Notes: generated by a model from the sequence alone, not told the origin. DNA of 64,000 nt from Anaerotruncus sp. MC2020 (GCA_000701945.1 JNKE01000016.1:1-64000); one strand, 5' to 3'; positions 7,831 to 16,654 are shown, counted from the stretch's first letter. Translations and numbers: made by a program.

Positions 7831-9582
7831 ATGGTTAAAAACGACGAATTCCTCTACAGGCTGAGGGAGGCGAACCCGATAGAGACGGTCATGGGCGAGT
7901 ATGTCAACCTCATCCGCCGCGGACGCAACTACGTCTGCAACTGCCCTTTCCACTCGGAGAAGACCCCCTCGTGTACCATTTTTCTTGACAGAGACCCGCA
8001 TTTCTACTGCTTCGGCTGTGGGGCGGGCGGAGACGTCATCACCTTCATCATGAAGGTCGAAAACCTCGACTTCATGGACGCTGTCAGGTTCCTCGCGGAG
8101 CGAAGCGGCATGGAAGTCCCCGAGAAGAACGACCGCAACAGCCTCTCCGCTCAGCGCAGGACGCGCATCTACGAGATGAACCGCCTCGCCGCCAACTTCT
8201 TCTACGCAAACCTCATCAAGGGCGAAAACAAGGCGGGTCTGCAATACTTCTACAAGCGAAAGCTCACTCCCGCGACGATAAAGAAGTACGGGCTCGGCTT
8301 CGCGTCGGACTCCTTCTACGAGCTGACGAATATGCTCCGCTCAAAGGGCTACTCCGAGGACGAGATAGTCGACGCGTGGCTCGGCGGACGCTCGCAGAAA
8401 ACGAACAAGATTTACGATATCTTCCGCAACCGCGTGATGTTCCCGATAGTTGACCTCCGCGGCAATATAATAGGCTTCGGCGGGCGCGTCCTCGACGACA
8501 GCAAGCCGAAATACCTCAACACTGGCGCTACCCCAGTCTTTGACAAGGGAAGCAACCTCTTTTCGATGAACTTCGCAAAGAACGCCGACCAGAAGCGGCT
8601 CATCCTCTGCGAGGGATATATGGACGTCATCGCCGTGAATCAGGCGGGCTTCGAGAATGTCGTGGCTACGCTCGGAACGGCTATAACGCCCAATCAGGCG
8701 CGTCTGATAAGCCACTACTGCGACGAGGTCGTCATCGCGTACGACAGCGACGGAGCGGGTCAGAACGCCACCCAGAAAGCGATAAACCACTTCTCGGACG
8801 TGGGTCTGCGCACGCGTATCCTCCACATGGACGGCGCCAAAGACCCCGACGAGTATATCAAAAAATTCGGAGCTCAGCGCTTCCGCAACCTCATCGAAGG
8901 CTCCGACGACGCCAACAACTTCATGCTCGACCGCTGTGAGGAGGGGCTCGACCTCGACTCCGAGAGCGGCAAGGTGGAGCTGCTCAAGCGCGTATCACGG
9001 GTGCTCGCGGGCATAGAGTCGCCGCTCGAGCGCGAGGTGTACATTTCCCGAACAGCAAAGAAGTGCGACATCTCCGCTGAGGTGCTCAAAAGCCACATCA
9101 ACGAGATGATACGCATAAAAAAGGCGGGCAAAAAAAAGGAAGAATGGCGCAATATCAAGGCAAAAGCCGCCTACGTGAGAGACGACGTCAACCCCGAAGC
9201 CGTGCAGTTCCGCAGGGAGGCTAAGGCGGAGGAGACGATAATCAGCTACCTGCTCAGACGTCCCGAGGACGCCGAGAAGATAGGCGCGGCGGCTCCGCCC
9301 GAGATATTCGTCACCGCGTTCAATAAGCGCGTGTATTCGGCTCTGCTTCGGGCTATCCGTGAGAGCGAGCACTTCACGCTCTCGCTCATTGCGGACGAGT
9401 TCACACCGCAGGAAATGGGCAGGATAAGCGGCATTGTCGCCGCGAACCGCGAGTTCGGCATAACCGAGAAAGCGATGCTCGACTGCGCCGAGTCGCTCAG
9501 ACAGCACCGCTCCCCTGCGGGTACGGACGGGAATATTTCCGACGACGACCTGCGCAACCTGTTCAGCAAGAAGCGGCATTGA
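7831..9582 (+). CDS. dnaG: DNA primase
   Basis: The 583-residue protein makes RNA primers at the replication fork. Order of domains: CHC2 zinc finger near residues 38-64 (CPFHSEKTPSC and FYCFGCG); catalytic core with the KYLNTGATPVFDKG segment; TOPRIM domain with LILCEGYMDVIAV and the acidic AYDSDGAGQNA motif; and a C-terminal helicase-interaction region. The ATG at 7831 is chosen because GGAAGTGA, overlapping the dgt stop, lies at the right distance; a GTG at 7822 would overlap it. It forms the classical primase/sigma unit with rpoD downstream, though a 289-base repeat cluster separates them here. Confidence 0.97.
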   Translation: MVKNDEFLYRLREANPIETVMGEYVNLIRRGRNYVCNCPFHSEKTPSCTIFLDRDPHFYCFGCGAGGDVITFIMKVENLDFMDAVRFLAERSGMEVPEKNDRNSLSAQRRTRIYEMNRLAANFFYANLIKGENKAGLQYFYKRKLTPATIKKYGLGFASDSFYELTNMLRSKGYSEDEIVDAWLGGRSQKTNKIYDIFRNRVMFPIVDLRGNIIGFGGRVLDDSKPKYLNTGATPVFDKGSNLFSMNFAKNADQKRLILCEGYMDVIAVNQAGFENVVATLGTAITPNQARLISHYCDEVVIAYDSDGAGQNATQKAINHFSDVGLRTRILHMDGAKDPDEYIKKFGAQRFRNLIEGSDDANNFMLDRCEEGLDLDSESGKVELLKRVSRVLAGIESPLEREVYISRTAKKCDISAEVLKSHINEMIRIKKAGKKKEEWRNIKAKAAYVRDDVNPEAVQFRREAKAEETIISYLLRRPEDAEKIGAAAPPEIFVTAFNKRVYSALLRAIRESEHFTLSLIADEFTPQEMGRISGIVAANREFGITEKAMLDCAESLRQHRSPAGTDGNISDDDLRNLFSKKRH

Positions 9583-9610
9583 GTCAATTCGCTATATCGG
9601 ATAAACCGAT

Positions 9611-9691
9611 GTAGGGGCGCATTACAGCAAAGCTGCATATAGCATCGCAATCCAAATCAAAGATTTGGTGCGCTGCTTATCCGAGCGCCCG
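9611..9691 (+). repeat. Nested 81-base repeat, copy 2
   Basis: GTAGGGGCGC at the left and GAGCGCCCG at the right enclose the same insert as at 6592-6672, in the opposite orientation. It sits in the dnaG-rpoD gap. Several internal inverted repeats are visible (CCAAATC/GATTTGG; AGCAAAGCTGC region). Confidence 0.8.
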
Positions 9692-9710
9692 ATAAATACC
9701 GATAAACTGG

Positions 9711-9824
9711 CGGGCGAGCGGAACTCGCCCCTACACAAAACGTATAACAGAAACTCCGTAGGGGCGCCCTTTGGGCGTCCGCGGGTACGCGTCATATTGA
9801 CGGACCGCCAAAGGCGGCCCCTAC
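9711..9824. repeat. Three GTAGGGG-type palindromes before rpoD
   Basis: Units lie at 9711-9734, 9758-9782 and 9801-9824, with cores based on GAGCGGAACTC, GCCCTTTGGGC and CCGCCAAAGGCGG. They complete the repeat filling of the dnaG-rpoD gap. Confidence 0.7.
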
Positions 9825-9871
9825 AATAGCATACAAATCTTCACATAAAGCAAAATTCAGGAGGAATCATA

Positions 9872-10954
9872 ATGGATTCAAAAAAGAACACCATTGACTC
9901 GCTCATAGAGCAGGGTCAGGCAAACGGAAAGCTCACCACAAAGGAAATCACCGACGCTCTCGAGGAGCTCGACTTCGACGTCGACCAGATAAACAGCTTC
10001 TACGACAGATGCGAGGCGCTCAACATCGAGATTGTCGAGGACATGAACGTCGATACAGACCTGAAAATAGGCATGGATTCGTCCATAACCGACGACCTCG
10101 AGATGGCACTCTCCACCGAGGGCATCGCTATCGACGACCCCGTCAAAATTTACCTCAAGGAAATAGGACGCGTGCCGCTCCTCACCACCGAGGAGGAGAT
10201 AGAGCTCGCCCAGCGTATGGCTAAGGGCGACAAGTACGCGAAAAAGCGCCTTTCCGAGGCTAACCTCCGTCTCGTTGTCAGCATCGCGAAGAAGTACGTC
10301 GGCAGAGGTATGCAGTTCCTCGACCTCATTCAGGAGGGCAACCTCGGTCTTATCAAGGCGGTCGAGAAGTTCGACTACACCAAGGGCTTCAAGTTCTCGA
10401 CCTACGCGACATGGTGGATTCGTCAGGCTATCACCCGTGCTATCGCCGACCAGGCGCGTACTATCCGCATCCCCGTACATATGGTCGAAACTATCACCAA
10501 GGTCAAGAAGGTCTCCAGCCAGCTCCTCCACGAGAACGGTCACGACCCCAGCCCCGAGGAGATAGCCGAGAAGCTCAATATGCCCGTGGACAAGGTCCGC
10601 GAGATAATGCGCGTCGCTCAGGACCCCGTCTCGCTCGAGACTCCTATCGGCGAGGAGGAGGACAGCCACCTCGGCGACTTCATCCCCGACGACGACGCTC
10701 CCGCTCCTGCGGAGGCTGCCTCGCACACACTGCTGAAGGAGCAGCTCAATGAGGTGCTCAACACCCTCACAGACAGGGAGGCTAAGGTGCTCAAGCTCCG
10801 CTTCGGTCTCGAGGACGGCAAGGCTCGCACCCTCGAGGAGGTAGGTCAGCGCTTCGACGTAACTCGTGAGCGTATCCGCCAGATAGAGGCAAAGGCTCTG
10901 CGTAAGCTCCGCCACCCCAGCCGAAGCAAGAAAGTAAAGGATTTCCTCGATTAA
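9872..10954 (+). CDS. rpoD: Primary RNA polymerase sigma factor sigma-A
   Basis: The 360-residue protein has N-terminal region 1.1 (about 1-80, acidic), region 1.2 ([16 protein letters not shown]), region 2 with the core-binding and -10 recognition segment ([20 protein letters not shown] and [17 protein letters not shown]), region 3, and region 4 with the helix-turn-helix that reads -35 ([20 protein letters not shown]). The length fits sigma-A of Firmicutes. AGGAGG at about 9859-9864 precedes the ATG. The 3' end overlaps the next gene by one base (TAATG). The many TTGACA/TATAAT promoters in this window are its expected targets. Confidence 0.98.
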   Translation: MDSKKNTIDSLIEQGQANGKLTTKEITDALEELDFDVDQINSFYDRCEALNIEIVEDMNVDTDLKIGMDSSITDDLEMALSTEGIAIDDPVKIYLKEIGRVPLLTTEEEIELAQRMAKGDKYAKKRLSEANLRLVVSIAKKYVGRGMQFLDLIQEGNLGLIKAVEKFDYTKGFKFSTYATWWIRQAITRAIADQARTIRIPVHMVETITKVKKVSSQLLHENGHDPSPEEIAEKLNMPVDKVREIMRVAQDPVSLETPIGEEEDSHLGDFIPDDDAPAPAEAASHTLLKEQLNEVLNTLTDREAKVLKLRFGLEDGKARTLEEVGQRFDVTRERIRQIEAKALRKLRHPSRSKKVKDFLD

Positions 10955-12048
10955 TGGATAATAACAATAAGCAGGGTCGGGACTACGGTCTCGACCTTAT
11001 GCGCGTACTGATGACCGTTTTCGTCGTCGGCATTCACGTACTGCAAAGGGGCGGTATGCTCGGCGTCTGCCGCGACTCCTACCCGAGGAGAGGCTTTGTT
11101 GCCATAGGACTGTTTTTTGCGGTGACCTGTGCCGTCAACGGCTTTGCGCTGATATCGGGCTATGTCGGGATAAGCGCGAAATACAGGTTCTCACGCATAC
11201 TGTGGCTGTATTTCACCGTCTCGTTCTACAATGTGCTGATACCTGCGGTGTTCCGCTTCCGATACGGCTACGTCATCGACGATACGGTAAAGCTCCGTGC
11301 GCTGTTCCCGTTCGCATATGAGGCAAACTGGTACTTCACGGCATACCTCGGTATGTTCCTGCTGATACCGTTCCTGAACGCCGCCGTAAAGCATCTCGAC
11401 CGCAGACAGTGTATCGCCGCCTTTTCCGCTCTGGCAGGTTTCTTCTCGCTGATACCGACTGTGCTGTATATGTTCTTCGACGAGGGCTTCGACAAGAACG
11501 TATTCAAGCTCTCATCAGGCTACAGCGCGCTGTGGCTGTCGGTGCTCTACCTCGTGGGAGCGGCGGTCCGCAAGCATGACCTGTTCAGCAGGGTGCCGCG
11601 CCGGAGCGGACTTGTCTGCTATCTTGTGACGACCTGCCTCGGAGCGGTGCTCACCGCTCTCGGCTACTACCGCGCAGAAATACCGATAGAGCCGCTCTCA
11701 AATTACATCTCGCCGCTCGTCATCATACAGGCGCTCTCGCTCCTGATATTCCTCCGCGGGATGAAGCTGCCGAAAATCGCCTGCAAGGTCATAGGCTTCT
11801 TCTCGCCGCACTCGTTCAGTATCTACATCATCCACACTCAGGATGCGGTTTGGACGATTTGGCTCGCGGGACGCTACGCCGAGCGTACTCAGACTACGTT
11901 CACGGCTATGCTCCCCGTGATGTTCGTATTCTATACGCTGTCGCTGTACGGCTTGTGCCTCATCGCGGATATGCCCCTGCACTACGGGATAAAGCTGTTC
12001 CGCGGCGCAGTCGGCAGGCTGAGAGCACGAAAAACGGACGCATCATAA
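10954..12048 (+). CDS. Membrane acyltransferase (acyltransferase 3 family)
   Basis: The 364-residue protein has about ten hydrophobic segments, an N-terminal RDYGLDLMRVLMTVFVVGIHV motif (the histidine near residue 29 is the expected catalytic one) and the overall pattern of the OafA/WecH acyltransferase 3 family. Such proteins move acetyl or other acyl groups from the cytoplasm onto surface glycans or exopolysaccharide. Its ATG overlaps the rpoD stop by one base, so it is translationally coupled to the sigma factor, an uncommon partner. A terminator follows. The acceptor is unknown. Confidence 0.85.
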   Translation: MDNNNKQGRDYGLDLMRVLMTVFVVGIHVLQRGGMLGVCRDSYPRRGFVAIGLFFAVTCAVNGFALISGYVGISAKYRFSRILWLYFTVSFYNVLIPAVFRFRYGYVIDDTVKLRALFPFAYEANWYFTAYLGMFLLIPFLNAAVKHLDRRQCIAAFSALAGFFSLIPTVLYMFFDEGFDKNVFKLSSGYSALWLSVLYLVGAAVRKHDLFSRVPRRSGLVCYLVTTCLGAVLTALGYYRAEIPIEPLSNYISPLVIIQALSLLIFLRGMKLPKIACKVIGFFSPHSFSIYIIHTQDAVWTIWLAGRYAERTQTTFTAMLPVMFVFYTLSLYGLCLIADMPLHYGIKLFRGAVGRLRARKTDAS

Positions 12049-12057
12049 TAAGCGTTC

Positions 12058-12087
12058 AGGCTCCCGATATACTTCGGGAGCTTTTTT
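12058..12087 (+). terminator. Terminator after the rpoD-acyltransferase unit
   Basis: GCTCCCGA and TCGGGAGC pair around a short loop, followed by TTTTTT. It begins about 10 bases after the stop codon. Confidence 0.88.
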
Positions 12088-12144
12088 GCTTCCCGAACAT
12101 CAGAGCGCTTGTCTTAATAAATCGTGAATATTTCCCCGCGGCTG

Positions 12145-12173
12145 TTGCAAAATCTTTCGGATTATGTTATAAT
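12145..12173 (+). promoter_or_regulatory. Promoter of the EAL/beta-helix gene
   Basis: TTGCAA (12145-12150) and a perfect TATAAT (12168-12173) are 17 bases apart. The leader of about 85 bases includes a GCTGCT/AGCAGC hairpin near 12212-12232. No c-di-GMP riboswitch pattern was recognised in it. Confidence 0.8.
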
Positions 12174-12266
12174 AATAATGACATATTATCGTTTTTTTCT
12201 ATACCAATACGGTGTGCTGCTCACCATGAAAGCAGCTCCGCGGATATGCGGGTAAAAGGAGCGTTT

Positions 12267-15005
12267 ATGAGTATTTTCGACCTTTCAAAAAAACCTCCTG
12301 AGCTTAGTCACGACTGGGAAGTATTCCAACAGTTCGTCGGCAATATCGGCGCCTTCACCTACATCGCCAAGGAGAAGTCCGCCTACTTCGACGAGTCTGC
12401 GTGCCGTATGCTCGCCTGTACGAGCACTAAGCTCAATGAATTCGAGTTCTTCAACCTCCTCGAGAAGATATCCAAGTCCCCCGTCGAGGGTCAGAAGCAC
12501 ATCTACCGCTTTACGAACAACAATACCACCAAATACATCAAGATGAACATCTACGAGAGCAGCGACGAGTGGCTCGGCTTCGTGCAGGACTTCTCACGCC
12601 AGTTCTCGGAGAACAGCGACAGCAGCAGCTTCATCGAGTATGACCCCGTTATGCGTCTGCCGTCGTATCCGTCGTTCTCGCAGAAAATAAAGAAGCTCCT
12701 GCCCGACGTCAAGAACTGCTGTCTCGCGACGCTCTACCTCAACGGCATCGAGAAGCTCGGCTCGTTCCTGACTGTAGACAGCACAAACAGCTGTATCGCC
12801 TCGGTAGCCGAGACCCTCAAGAGCTTCTCGGGCGAGAACATCATCATCGGTGCAAAGTCCAACTACGAGATATTCGCATTCTTCATGAACTGCGACAAAA
12901 TGCAGATATACAACGTCCTCAACAGCATGGACGAGGCGGTGCAGAACTGCATACTCACCGACGACTTCGGCGAGATAATCGACATCTCCGACAAGAGCCG
13001 CCTCAGCCTTTCTATCGGCTGTTCGTCCTACCCCGACGAGGCGTCCGACTTCAATATGCTCGTCAACTACTCGGAGTTCGCGCTGTATGAGGCGCGCGCA
13101 GACCGCAGACACGTCATCAACTGGTTCTCAGAGGAGAACTACGTCCGCGAGAAGGACTCCTACAAGAACGCTCAGCTCCTGACTCGTATCGTCATGGAGA
13201 ACACCCTCATGTACTACGTTCAGCCTATCGTCGAGACGACTACGGGCGAGATAGTAGCGTATGAGGCTCTCATGCGAACCGTCGGCGACATCAAAATGGA
13301 GCCGAAGCAGATACTCTCTATCGCCTCGGGACAGAATAACCTCTACGCGATAGAAAAGCTCACCTTCTTCAATACCATGCGCCTCCTGAGCGAGAATCAG
13401 CAGGTATTCGCCAACAAGAAGCTCTTCATCAACTCGATGTCGGAGTGCCTCCTCACCGAGGAGGACTTCAACGAGCTCTACCTCACGTTCGGCGAGCTCC
13501 TCGAGAAGGTCGTCATCGAAATAGTCGAGGACAGCGACGCTACTCCCGAGGGCATCGAGACCCTCCGCAAGCGCCTCGCCTTCACGCACTCTCAGCTCGC
13601 TATCGACGACTACGGCACGGGCTATTCCAACTCCACCAACCTGCTCAAGTACAAGCCCGACTACGTCAAGATAGACCGTTCGCTCATCGCGGATATCCAC
13701 AACGACCTCAAGAAGCAGCAGCTCGTTACGCAGATAATCGAGTTCTGCCGCGATAATCAGCTCCAGTCGCTCGCCGAGGGAGTCGAGACCGCGCAGGAGC
13801 TCAAGACTGTGATACGCCTCGGAATCGACCTCGTACAGGGCTACTACACGTCCAAGCCGAAGCCGCTCTTCCTCGACAGCATAGCCAAGGACGTCAAGGA
13901 CGAGATAATCAAGACCAACCTCGAGACCCGTCCCAACGGCACGCGCAAGATTTACACCGCAAGAAACGACACGGAGATTGACCTCCTCAAGCTCGCGCTC
14001 GAGAAGTACACCGATATCCACATCTACCAGAGCAAGCTCACTATCGTCGGCGACCCCGACAAGCAGGTCAAGATGAACATAGCTGTCATGGACAACCACA
14101 GCTGTGAGCTCACGCTCAAAAACGTCAATATGGTCAGCGGCAACAGCAAGCCGACCATTGCCGTCGGCGAGTACGCACGGCTCGTGCTCATCGTCTCCAA
14201 GACCAATAAGCTCGGTTATTCAGGCATTTACGTGCCTATGGGCTCGCAGTTTGAGCTCACGGGCAAGGGCTCGCTCACTATCGACTGCTACGCCTCCGCG
14301 GGCATCGGAATCGGCAACGACTACGACCACGGCTACGGCGATATCACCGTCGATATGCAGGGCACGCTCGAGATAATCTGCAACGGCATGGAGACCGTCT
14401 GCATAGGCGGCGGCTATAACGACGACGAGTCCGAGATAAAGCTCGTCTCGGGCAAGACGAAGCTCTATATGTACAGTCAGAACGGTCTCGCGATAGGAAG
14501 CTACAACGGCGACGCCAACGTCGAGATAGACGAGAAGTGTGACCTCGATATCACCGTCTCGGGCATCAAGGTCACGGGTATAGGCAGCTGCCGCGGCATA
14601 GCTACGGTATCCTGTGCGGCTGATATCAACATCTCATGCACGGGAGCTCAGGCGGTCGGCATAGGCTCGCTCGAGGAGGGCGAGGGCAGTATCCTCATCA
14701 GGAAGGGGCGCGTCAACATCAAGATGCGCTCGGCTAAGCACTCGTGTATCGGCGCGATAGACGGCGACGTCAACACCAAGATAATGAACGCCGAAATTAT
14801 CATCGACTCCGAGGGCGACTTCGCCACGGGTATAGGCGACCCTCAGGGCAGCGGCAACGTCTTCATCATGGACTCCGCCGTAACGATGAATATGCTCTGC
14901 GGCAACCCGAACGACATCTGCTCGGGCAGCGGCGACGTTCAGATACAGAACTCGACTATCAATTCCGTGGTCAATAACCGCAAGGTCCAGCACGGGTCGA
15001 ACTGA
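12267..15005 (+). CDS. EAL-domain protein fused to a C-terminal beta-helix-like repeat
   Basis: The 912-residue protein has no signal peptide or membrane segment, so it should be cytoplasmic. Residues about 10-115 look PAS-like. Residues about 120-290 resemble a GGDEF domain that has lost the GGDEF motif. The EAL domain (about 310-555) keeps the catalytic set: EAL at 333-335, DD at 447-448 (IDDYGTGYS), K468 (VKIDR), E504 (AEGVET) and VQGYY, so c-di-GMP hydrolysis is expected. From about 575 to the end is a run of short beta-strand repeats with recurring turns such as GIGIGN, CIGGGY, AIGSYNGD, GIGSCRG, GIGSLEEG, CIGAIDGD and GIGDPQG. This pattern resembles secreted carbohydrate-binding beta-helix domains. 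Start: AAAAGGAG precedes the ATG at 12267; an upstream in-frame extension runs into the previous gene. The tail's role is unknown. Confidence 0.85.
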   Translation: MSIFDLSKKPPELSHDWEVFQQFVGNIGAFTYIAKEKSAYFDESACRMLACTSTKLNEFEFFNLLEKISKSPVEGQKHIYRFTNNNTTKYIKMNIYESSDEWLGFVQDFSRQFSENSDSSSFIEYDPVMRLPSYPSFSQKIKKLLPDVKNCCLATLYLNGIEKLGSFLTVDSTNSCIASVAETLKSFSGENIIIGAKSNYEIFAFFMNCDKMQIYNVLNSMDEAVQNCILTDDFGEIIDISDKSRLSLSIGCSSYPDEASDFNMLVNYSEFALYEARADRRHVINWFSEENYVREKDSYKNAQLLTRIVMENTLMYYVQPIVETTTGEIVAYEALMRTVGDIKMEPKQILSIASGQNNLYAIEKLTFFNTMRLLSENQQVFANKKLFINSMSECLLTEEDFNELYLTFGELLEKVVIEIVEDSDATPEGIETLRKRLAFTHSQLAIDDYGTGYSNSTNLLKYKPDYVKIDRSLIADIHNDLKKQQLVTQIIEFCRDNQLQSLAEGVETAQELKTVIRLGIDLVQGYYTSKPKPLFLDSIAKDVKDEIIKTNLETRPNGTRKIYTARNDTEIDLLKLALEKYTDIHIYQSKLTIVGDPDKQVKMNIAVMDNHSCELTLKNVNMVSGNSKPTIAVGEYARLVLIVSKTNKLGYSGIYVPMGSQFELTGKGSLTIDCYASAGIGIGNDYDHGYGDITVDMQGTLEIICNGMETVCIGGGYNDDESEIKLVSGKTKLYMYSQNGLAIGSYNGDANVEIDEKCDLDITVSGIKVTGIGSCRGIATVSCAADINISCTGAQAVGIGSLEEGEGSILIRKGRVNIKMRSAKHSCIGAIDGDVNTKIMNAEIIIDSEGDFATGIGDPQGSGNVFIMDSAVTMNMLCGNPNDICSGSGDVQIQNSTINSVVNNRKVQHGSN

Positions 15006-15023
15006 GCTGTCAGAGCTCAGACT

Positions 15024-15223
15024 GTAGGGGCGAGTTCCGCTCGCCCGCCAAACTGTCAGCAATAATCGGGCGCACGGATAAGCAGCGCACCAAATCTTTG
15101 ATTTGGATTGTGATGCTATATGCAGCTTTGCTGTAATGCGCCCCTACATGGCAACTTTGTAGGGGCCGCCTTTGGCGGTCCGAAAGCAAACAATAAATGC
15201 GGACGCCCGAAGGGCGCCCCTAC
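15024..15223. repeat. Palindrome cluster between the EAL gene and ychF
   Basis: Simple units lie at 15024-15048, 15159-15182 and 15199-15223. They flank the nested unit listed next. The 377-base gap is almost wholly repeat DNA; no gene or clear promoter for ychF is visible in it. Confidence 0.7.
15067..15147 (-). repeat. Nested 81-base repeat, copy 3
   Basis: Same insert and arms as 6592-6672, with one visible difference in the centre (GATTGTGATG versus GATTGCGATG) and CGCACGG replacing CGCTTGG. The near-identity of the three copies suggests recent spread or gene conversion. Confidence 0.8.
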
Positions 15224-15234
15224 ACGGTGAATGT

Positions 15235-15309
15235 GTAGGGGCTGATACCTACATCAGCCCGCAAATAATGCAAAGACAAACGCGGGGGAATGTGGTCATC
15301 ACCCCCTAC
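15235..15309. repeat. Second copy of the paired 75-base module
   Basis: The first half (15235-15262, core TGATACCTACATCA) and second half (about 15283-15309, ending CCCCCTAC) are joined by the spacer AAATAATGCAAAGACAAAC, also present at 3094-3168. The second hairpin has drifted from the perfect form at 3143-3168. Confidence 0.7.
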
Positions 15310-15382
15310 AACAGCAAAAATGCAGGGAATGCCGCACTCGGCGTCCCACAAAAACATAACAGAAAGTAAGGTAAATCAAATT

Positions 15383-16477
15383 ATGAAGCTTGGTATGGTA
15401 GGTCTGCCCAACGTGGGCAAAAGCACCCTTTTCAACGCACTGACTAACGCAGGCGCGGAGTCCGCAAACTATCCGTTCTGCACTATCGAGAAAAACGTCG
15501 GCATCGTTTCCGTCCCCGACGAGAGACTCGATAAGCTCGCGGAGATGTACGAGCCCGACAAGTTCACGCCCGCTACGCTCGAATTCGTCGACATCGCTGG
15601 TCTCGTCAAGGGCGCTTCCAAGGGAGAGGGTCTCGGCAACAAGTTCCTCGCCGATATCCGCGAGGTGGACGCTATCGTCCACGTTGTACGCTGCTTCGAG
15701 GACGGCAACATCGTCCACGTCGACGGCAGCATCAATCCCCTCCGTGACATCGAGACTATCAACCTCGAGCTCATTTTCTCAGATATCGAAATGGTCGACA
15801 GACGTATCGACCGCGCTATGAAGGCTGCAAAGGGCGATAAGAAGTACCTCGCCGAGGTCGACTTCCTCAAGCGCCTCAAGGCTCACCTCGAGGAGGGCAA
15901 GTCCGCACGCGGCTTCGACTTCACCGACGAGGAGCGCGAGCTCATCAAGTCGACTCCCCTGCTCTCGGCAAAGCCTGTAATTTACGCGGCTAACCTCAGC
16001 GAGGACGACTTCGTCAACAACATCGAAACAAACGAGAACTATCAGCAGGTGCGCAAGCTCGCCGAGGAGGAGCACTCCGCGGTTCTGCCGATATGCGCGC
16101 AGACCGAGGCTGAGATAGCCGAAATGGACGACGAGGACAAGAAGATGTTCCTCGCGGAGCTCGGGCTCGAGGTGTCGGGTCTGAACCGCATCATCAAGGA
16201 GGGCTACGCTCTGCTCGGTCTTATCTCCTACCTCACCGCAGGCAAGCCCGAAGTCCGCGCGTGGACTATCAAGAAGGGCACAAAGGCTCCGCAGGCGGCT
16301 GGCAAGATACATACCGACTTCGAGAAGGGCTTCATTCGCGCGGAGGTCATCTCGTTCGACGACCTCATGGCGTGCGGCTCTATGGCGGCGGCAAAGGAAA
16401 AGGGACTTGTCCGACTCGAGGGCAAGGAGTACGTGATGCAGGACGGCGATATCGTACTGTTCAGATTCAACGTTTGA
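15383..16477 (+). CDS. ychF: Obg-family GTPase/ATPase YchF
   Basis: The 364-residue protein has the G1 loop GLPNVGKST near the start, the G3 region DIAGLVKGASKGEGLGNKFL (residues about 67-86) and the C-terminal TGS-like domain ending in a FRFNV tail, all typical of YchF/OLA1. The family binds ATP in preference to GTP and associates with ribosomes; it is linked to oxidative stress responses. The length matches the family exactly. AAGTAAGGT precedes the ATG at 15383; upstream in-frame codons run into repeat DNA. It is a single gene bounded by repeats and a shared terminator. Confidence 0.96.
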   Translation: MKLGMVGLPNVGKSTLFNALTNAGAESANYPFCTIEKNVGIVSVPDERLDKLAEMYEPDKFTPATLEFVDIAGLVKGASKGEGLGNKFLADIREVDAIVHVVRCFEDGNIVHVDGSINPLRDIETINLELIFSDIEMVDRRIDRAMKAAKGDKKYLAEVDFLKRLKAHLEEGKSARGFDFTDEERELIKSTPLLSAKPVIYAANLSEDDFVNNIETNENYQQVRKLAEEEHSAVLPICAQTEAEIAEMDDEDKKMFLAELGLEVSGLNRIIKEGYALLGLISYLTAGKPEVRAWTIKKGTKAPQAAGKIHTDFEKGFIRAEVISFDDLMACGSMAAAKEKGLVRLEGKEYVMQDGDIVLFRFNV

Positions 16478-16481
16478 TAAA

Positions 16482-16600
16482 GTAGGGGCGGATATTAGGC
16501 TGCTCCCCTTAACGGAAAAAGCGGGCTACCGAGCCGTAAACTTACGGCTCATATTTAGTAACCTGCGAATTCGCCAGAGGGGGCTCCCCTTATCCGCCCC
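16482..16600 (+). repeat. Large nested repeat, copy 1
   Basis: GTAGGGGCGGAT at the left and ATCCGCCCC at the right are the arms of the simple unit seen at 6770-6793. They enclose about 98 bases: GGCTGCTCCCCTTA, CGGAAAAAGCGGGCTACCGAG, a hairpin (GAGCCGTAA/TTACGGCTC), GGTAACC-like sequence, and CGCCAGAGGGGGCTCCCCTT (listed in pieces). A second copy lies inverted at 44144-44271. Confidence 0.75.
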
Positions 16601-16623
16601 CCATACGTATAACTCCGCACATC

Positions 16624-16654
16624 AAAAAAGCTGACCTTTCGGTCAGCTTTTTGT
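16624..16654. terminator. Bidirectional terminator, ychF / dockerin gene
   Basis: AAAAAGCTGACC and GGTCAGCTTTTT pair around TTTC. A-run and T-run lie on either side, so it can serve ychF on the plus strand and the dockerin operon on the minus strand. Confidence 0.88.

Noticed and set aside
9878-10915. Long minus-strand open frame opposite rpoD
   Set aside because: It is a shadow of the sigma factor gene, with a low-complexity Leu/Val/Glu composition and no ribosome site.
12386-13150. Active GGDEF domain in the EAL protein
   Set aside because: The expected GGDEF position reads KSNYEIF, so cyclase activity is not supported even though the fold may be kept.
1619-15309. CRISPR-like array
   Set aside because: Repeats are palindromes of several sequences at irregular distances in both orientations, without unique equal-length spacers or cas genes.
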